NCBI GenBank assembly: GCA_013697465.1
Contig: JACCWU010000275.1
Location: 1-17,277 of the forward strand
Direction: 5' to 3'
Source of the DNA: Actinomycetota bacterium
GTDB lineage: Bacteria; Actinomycetota; Thermoleophilia; Gaiellales; Gaiellaceae
DNA length: 17,277 bases
Part shown: positions 14,893 to 17,277 of the stretch, piece by piece
Layout of the letters: every line of letters begins with the position of its first letter
Position numbering within the stretch: position 1 is the stretch's first letter
Notes under the pieces: model-generated
The model's database searches: none
Told to the model about the DNA's origin: nothing
The model's input: only the letters and a program-made list of their open reading frames with translations
Translations under genes and position numbers: made by a program

Positions 14893-14911
14893 ATTCTGAC
14901 TGGCTTAGGCT
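14893..14911. promoter_or_regulatory. Divergent promoter pair between the aminotransferase and the 14919 gene
   Basis: The 34-bp gap between divergent starts contains TAGGCT (14906-14911, plus), 7 nt before the GTG at 14919, and CAGAAT (14893-14898, minus), 8 nt before the ATG at 14884. Neither side has a clear ribosome site. Both messages would be leaderless or nearly so. Confidence 0.45.
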
Positions 14912-14918
14912 TGCCTCC

Positions 14919-15233
14919 GTGTTCGGACGAGGCCGGTTCAGCGACGTCGCCAATCGCCAGCTCGAACTGTTCGCCGTGGACCAGGCGTCGCTGCTCGAGG
15001 AGGCCAAGGAGGCAGACGCCGCCTGGACGAGCGCGTCGCGCGAGGAATCCGAAGAGCTCTTCGGCGACTATCAGCTCGTAGTGGACGCGATCGGGGAGCG
15101 GCTCTACGACATTCGAGAGACGTACGCGGGCACTCTCGAGGAGGGAACGACGGACGAGTATCGCGAAGCCTTCAACCGGGCGGCGTTGAAGCGGTTTCGG
15201 CAGTTCGGCTCGTTCCTCGAGGAAGGCGAATAG
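14919..15233 (+). CDS. Small acidic hypothetical protein upstream of GH15 enzyme
   Basis: This encodes 104 residues starting MFGRGRFSDVANRQLELFAV, then a strongly acidic, helical protein with ELFGDYQLVVDAIGERLYDI (50-69) and a C-terminal FNRAALKRFRQFGSFLEEGE. It shows no membrane segment, signal peptide or known domain. The GTG at 14919 is chosen because it follows the TAGGCT box by 7 nt and the region further upstream belongs to the divergent gene. The GH15 gene starts 6 bp after its stop, so translation is probably coupled. The function is unknown. A protein of this type beside a sugar hydrolase could be a partner, but nothing in the sequence shows this. Confidence 0.75.
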   Translation: MFGRGRFSDVANRQLELFAVDQASLLEEAKEADAAWTSASREESEELFGDYQLVVDAIGERLYDIRETYAGTLEEGTTDEYREAFNRAALKRFRQFGSFLEEGE

Positions 15234-15239
15234 CACCAC

Positions 15240-17054
15240 GTGGCTCTGATCGAGGATTACGGGCTGATCGGCGACCTACAGACGACCGCCCTCGTGAGCC
15301 GTCACGGGTGCATTGACTGGCTCTGCCTGCCTCGCTTCGACTCTGGCGCGATGTTCGCAGCGTTGCTCGGCGACGCCGATAACGGACACTGGACGATCCA
15401 GCCCGAGGGAGAGTTCCACTCGCCCGGCCGCAGCTATCGCGGAGACACCCTCGTGCTCGAGACCGAGCTCGAGACGGCGACGGGCGCGGCCCGTCTCATC
15501 GACTTCATGCCGCCACGCGGCAAGGCGCCAGACGTCGTCCGCATCGTCGAAGGACTGCGGGGCACGGTCGACATGCGCCTCGAGCTCGTGCTCCGGTTCG
15601 ACTACGGGTCGATCGTCCCGTGGGTGCGGACGCTCGACGGCACTTTTGTCGCGGTCGCGGGGCCCGACGCCGTATCGGTCCGCACGCCGATCGAGCTCGA
15701 GGGACGCAACCTCCGCACACACGCCGAGTTCACCGTCCACGAAGGCGACCGCGTGCCCTTCGTACTCACATGGACACCGTCGAATGAGCCGCTTCCCGAA
15801 GCCATCGACGCGGAGCAGGCGCTCATCGACACAGTCGACTACTGGGAGGAGTGGATCGGCCGCTGCACCGCCACCGGCCGCTGGAAAGAGCCTGTTCGAC
15901 GCTCTCTGCTCACGCTGAAGGCGCTCACCTACGCCCCGACCGGTGGGATCGTCGCGGCGCCCACGACGTCGCTCCCGGAAGCGCTCGGCGGTGTCCGCAA
16001 CTGGGACTACCGGTACTGCTGGCTGCGGGACGCCACGCTCACGTTGCTCGCGTTCCTGAGGGCTGGGTACATCGAAGAGGCCCGAGCGTGGCGCGACTGG
16101 CTGCTCCGGGCGATCGCGGGCTCTCCGGAGGACATCCAGATCATGTACGGCGTCGCGGGGGAACGCCGGCTCACCGAGCTGGAGCTTCCGTGGCTCGCGG
16201 GCTACGAAGGCTCGCAGCCGGTGAGGATCGGTAACGACGCGGCGCACCAACTGCAACTCGACGTCTACGGTGAGATCGTCGACGCGCTCCACACCGCGCG
16301 CGAGAGTGGTCTCGAAGCATCCGATCCGGCGTGGGCGCTGACCAAAAAGGTGTTCGACTGGCTCGAGTCGGGCTGGCGCGAGCTGGATCAGGGCATCTGG
16401 GAGGTACGCGGGCCGCCTCGGCACTTCACCCACTCCAAGGTGATGGCTTGGGTGGCGTTCGACCGCGCGGTGAAGGCCGTCGAGAAACTCGGCCGCGAGG
16501 GCCCTCTCGACCGCTGGCGCGCGACGAGGGACGCAATCCACGAGGACGTCCTGGGGAACGGCTACAACACCGAACTGGGGGCGTTCGTCCAGTCCTACGG
16601 CTCGGACCGACTCGACGCGAGCCTTCTCCTCATCCCGCTCGTCGGGTTCTTACCGGCGAAGGACGAACGCGTGGTGGGCACGGTCGCGGCGATCCAGCGC
16701 GGCCTCATGCGCGACGGCTTCGTCGAGCGCTATCGGGCCGACGAGGTGAACATCGACGTGGACGGACTCCCTCCCGGGGAGGGAGTCTTCCTGCCGTGCT
16801 CGTTCTGGCTCGCGGCGGTGCTCGCACAGCAGGGGAGGTATGACGAAGCGGTGGAGCTCTACGAGCGCCTCCTCTCCCTTCGCAACGACCTCGGGCTGAT
16901 CTCGGAGGAGTACGACCCCGAGCGCAAGCGGCTCGTCGGCAACTTCCCGCAGGCATTTACACACCTCGCTCTCGTCGAGACGGCGTTCACGTTGAGAAGG
17001 TTGGACGAACAGCGCACTCGACACACCCGTCGTGGCGCACAATTCGCGGGGTGA
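15240..17054 (+). CDS. Glycoside hydrolase family 15 protein (glucoamylase/trehalase type)
   Basis: This GH15 enzyme inverts alpha-glucosidic bonds in alpha-glucans or trehalose. The 604 residues show the bacterial N-terminal beta-sandwich (1-215: MALIEDYGLIGDLQTTALVS, GCIDWLCLPRFDS) and the (alpha/alpha)6 barrel. In the barrel are the GGVRNWDYRYCWLRDATLTL substrate loop (250-269), the probable general acid E388 in QGIWEVRG, then THSKVMAWVAFDRA, and the probable base in SEEYDP (555-560) near GNFPQAFTHLALVE. There is no signal peptide, so it is probably cytoplasmic. Actinobacterial GH15 proteins include characterised trehalases, and trehalase versus glucoamylase cannot be decided here. The GTG at 15240 follows GAGGAAGG in the end of the preceding gene. 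Confidence 0.93.
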   Translation: MALIEDYGLIGDLQTTALVSRHGCIDWLCLPRFDSGAMFAALLGDADNGHWTIQPEGEFHSPGRSYRGDTLVLETELETATGAARLIDFMPPRGKAPDVVRIVEGLRGTVDMRLELVLRFDYGSIVPWVRTLDGTFVAVAGPDAVSVRTPIELEGRNLRTHAEFTVHEGDRVPFVLTWTPSNEPLPEAIDAEQALIDTVDYWEEWIGRCTATGRWKEPVRRSLLTLKALTYAPTGGIVAAPTTSLPEALGGVRNWDYRYCWLRDATLTLLAFLRAGYIEEARAWRDWLLRAIAGSPEDIQIMYGVAGERRLTELELPWLAGYEGSQPVRIGNDAAHQLQLDVYGEIVDALHTARESGLEASDPAWALTKKVFDWLESGWRELDQGIWEVRGPPRHFTHSKVMAWVAFDRAVKAVEKLGREGPLDRWRATRDAIHEDVLGNGYNTELGAFVQSYGSDRLDASLLLIPLVGFLPAKDERVVGTVAAIQRGLMRDGFVERYRADEVNIDVDGLPPGEGVFLPCSFWLAAVLAQQGRYDEAVELYERLLSLRNDLGLISEEYDPERKRLVGNFPQAFTHLALVETAFTLRRLDEQRTRHTRRGAQFAG

Positions 17055-17277
17055 CCGTGCTCGAGGGCCGCGGCGTATCGCGGAGTGTGAAGGCTCTTTC
17101 GCTCGGTGTGCTCGTGCTCGTGGCGGCGGCGCTTGCAGCGGCGGTCGAGCCCGCTCGGGCTTGTTCGTGCATCCCGCCCGACCCCTGGGCGTTTCTCGAG
17201 CAGGCGGACGGAGCGTTCGTCGGTCGTCTCGTCAGCCGCCGGGAAGCCGGCGAGGGCCGGGCCATGCTCACCTTCAG
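17051..17277 (+). CDS. Secreted Cys-rich protein, partial (N-terminus only)
   Basis: The gene starts at GTG 17051 in a GTGA overlap with the GH15 stop, or at GTG 17087, which gives a cleaner signal peptide. From 17087 it reads VKALSLGVLVLVAAALAAAV then EPARA, a likely Sec signal with cleavage after ARA. The mature part begins CSCIPPDPWAFLEQADGAFV and continues GRLVSRREAGEG. A CxC start followed by an A-D-x-x-F-x-G-x-V-like stretch recalls TIMP/NTR-type OB-fold proteins found in bacteria. This is a weak resemblance. The rest lies beyond the window. Confidence 0.65.
   Translation, partial: MTVLEGRGVSRSVKALSLGVLVLVAAALAAAVEPARACSCIPPDPWAFLEQADGAFVGRLVSRREAGEGRAMLTF

Overview
The window is a high-GC bacterial chromosome segment that is dense in genes, most of them housekeeping. 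DivIVA, SepF, YggT and YggS lie together with LspA and an RluA-family pseudouridine synthase, and GTG starts are frequent. This points to an actinobacterium-like organism. I infer a deep branch such as Thermoleophilia (Gaiellales or Solirubrobacterales), but no marker here fixes the lineage. I saw no rRNA, tRNA, CRISPR array, transposase or phage gene.

Positions 1-6239 (minus strand) are one tightly packed run, in transcription order: a DHH/CBS/CCA-type tRNA nucleotidyltransferase fusion, YggS, SepF, YggT, DivIVA, YggU (DUF167), a TraR/DksA-type zinc-finger protein, LspA, and an RluA-family pseudouridine synthase cut by the window edge. Start/stop overlaps and short gaps suggest an operon that joins envelope growth and septation with RNA maturation.

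Positions 6240-6382 hold an intergenic element with inverted-repeat ends. Positions 6383-11171 (minus strand) carry an S9 prolyl-oligopeptidase-like peptidase, a MurA homologue with Asp where most MurA enzymes have Cys, a dehydratase-fold (HisB-like) protein that has lost its metal-binding His motifs, RidA and a GNAT acetyltransferase.

At about 11172-11196 a very short divergent promoter separates the peptidase from an HD-domain protein on the plus strand. It is followed by 11923-12614, a decayed gene for an actinobacterial-type protein with a nuclease-like D...ExK motif, carrying two frameshifts and one in-frame TGA.

Positions 12611-14884 (minus strand) encode a class V aminotransferase, a small acidic protein of unknown function, and a dienelactone-hydrolase-family protein whose upstream region carries two near-identical palindromic operators 54 bp apart. 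Positions 14919-17277 (plus strand) encode a small acidic protein, a GH15 glucoamylase/trehalase-type enzyme and the start of a secreted Cys-rich protein.

Two gene-expression habits recur. First, all five 4-base gene overlaps are GTGA. Second, most genes that begin a transcription unit have a -10-like box only 7-9 nt upstream of the start codon and no Shine-Dalgarno sequence, as expected for leaderless mRNAs. DivIVA and RidA, inside operons, instead have strong GGAGGAGG sites. No wholly new multi-gene system is evident. The least ordinary items are the MurA/degenerate HisB-like pair, the paired operators, the decayed nuclease-like gene, and the palindromic intergenic element.
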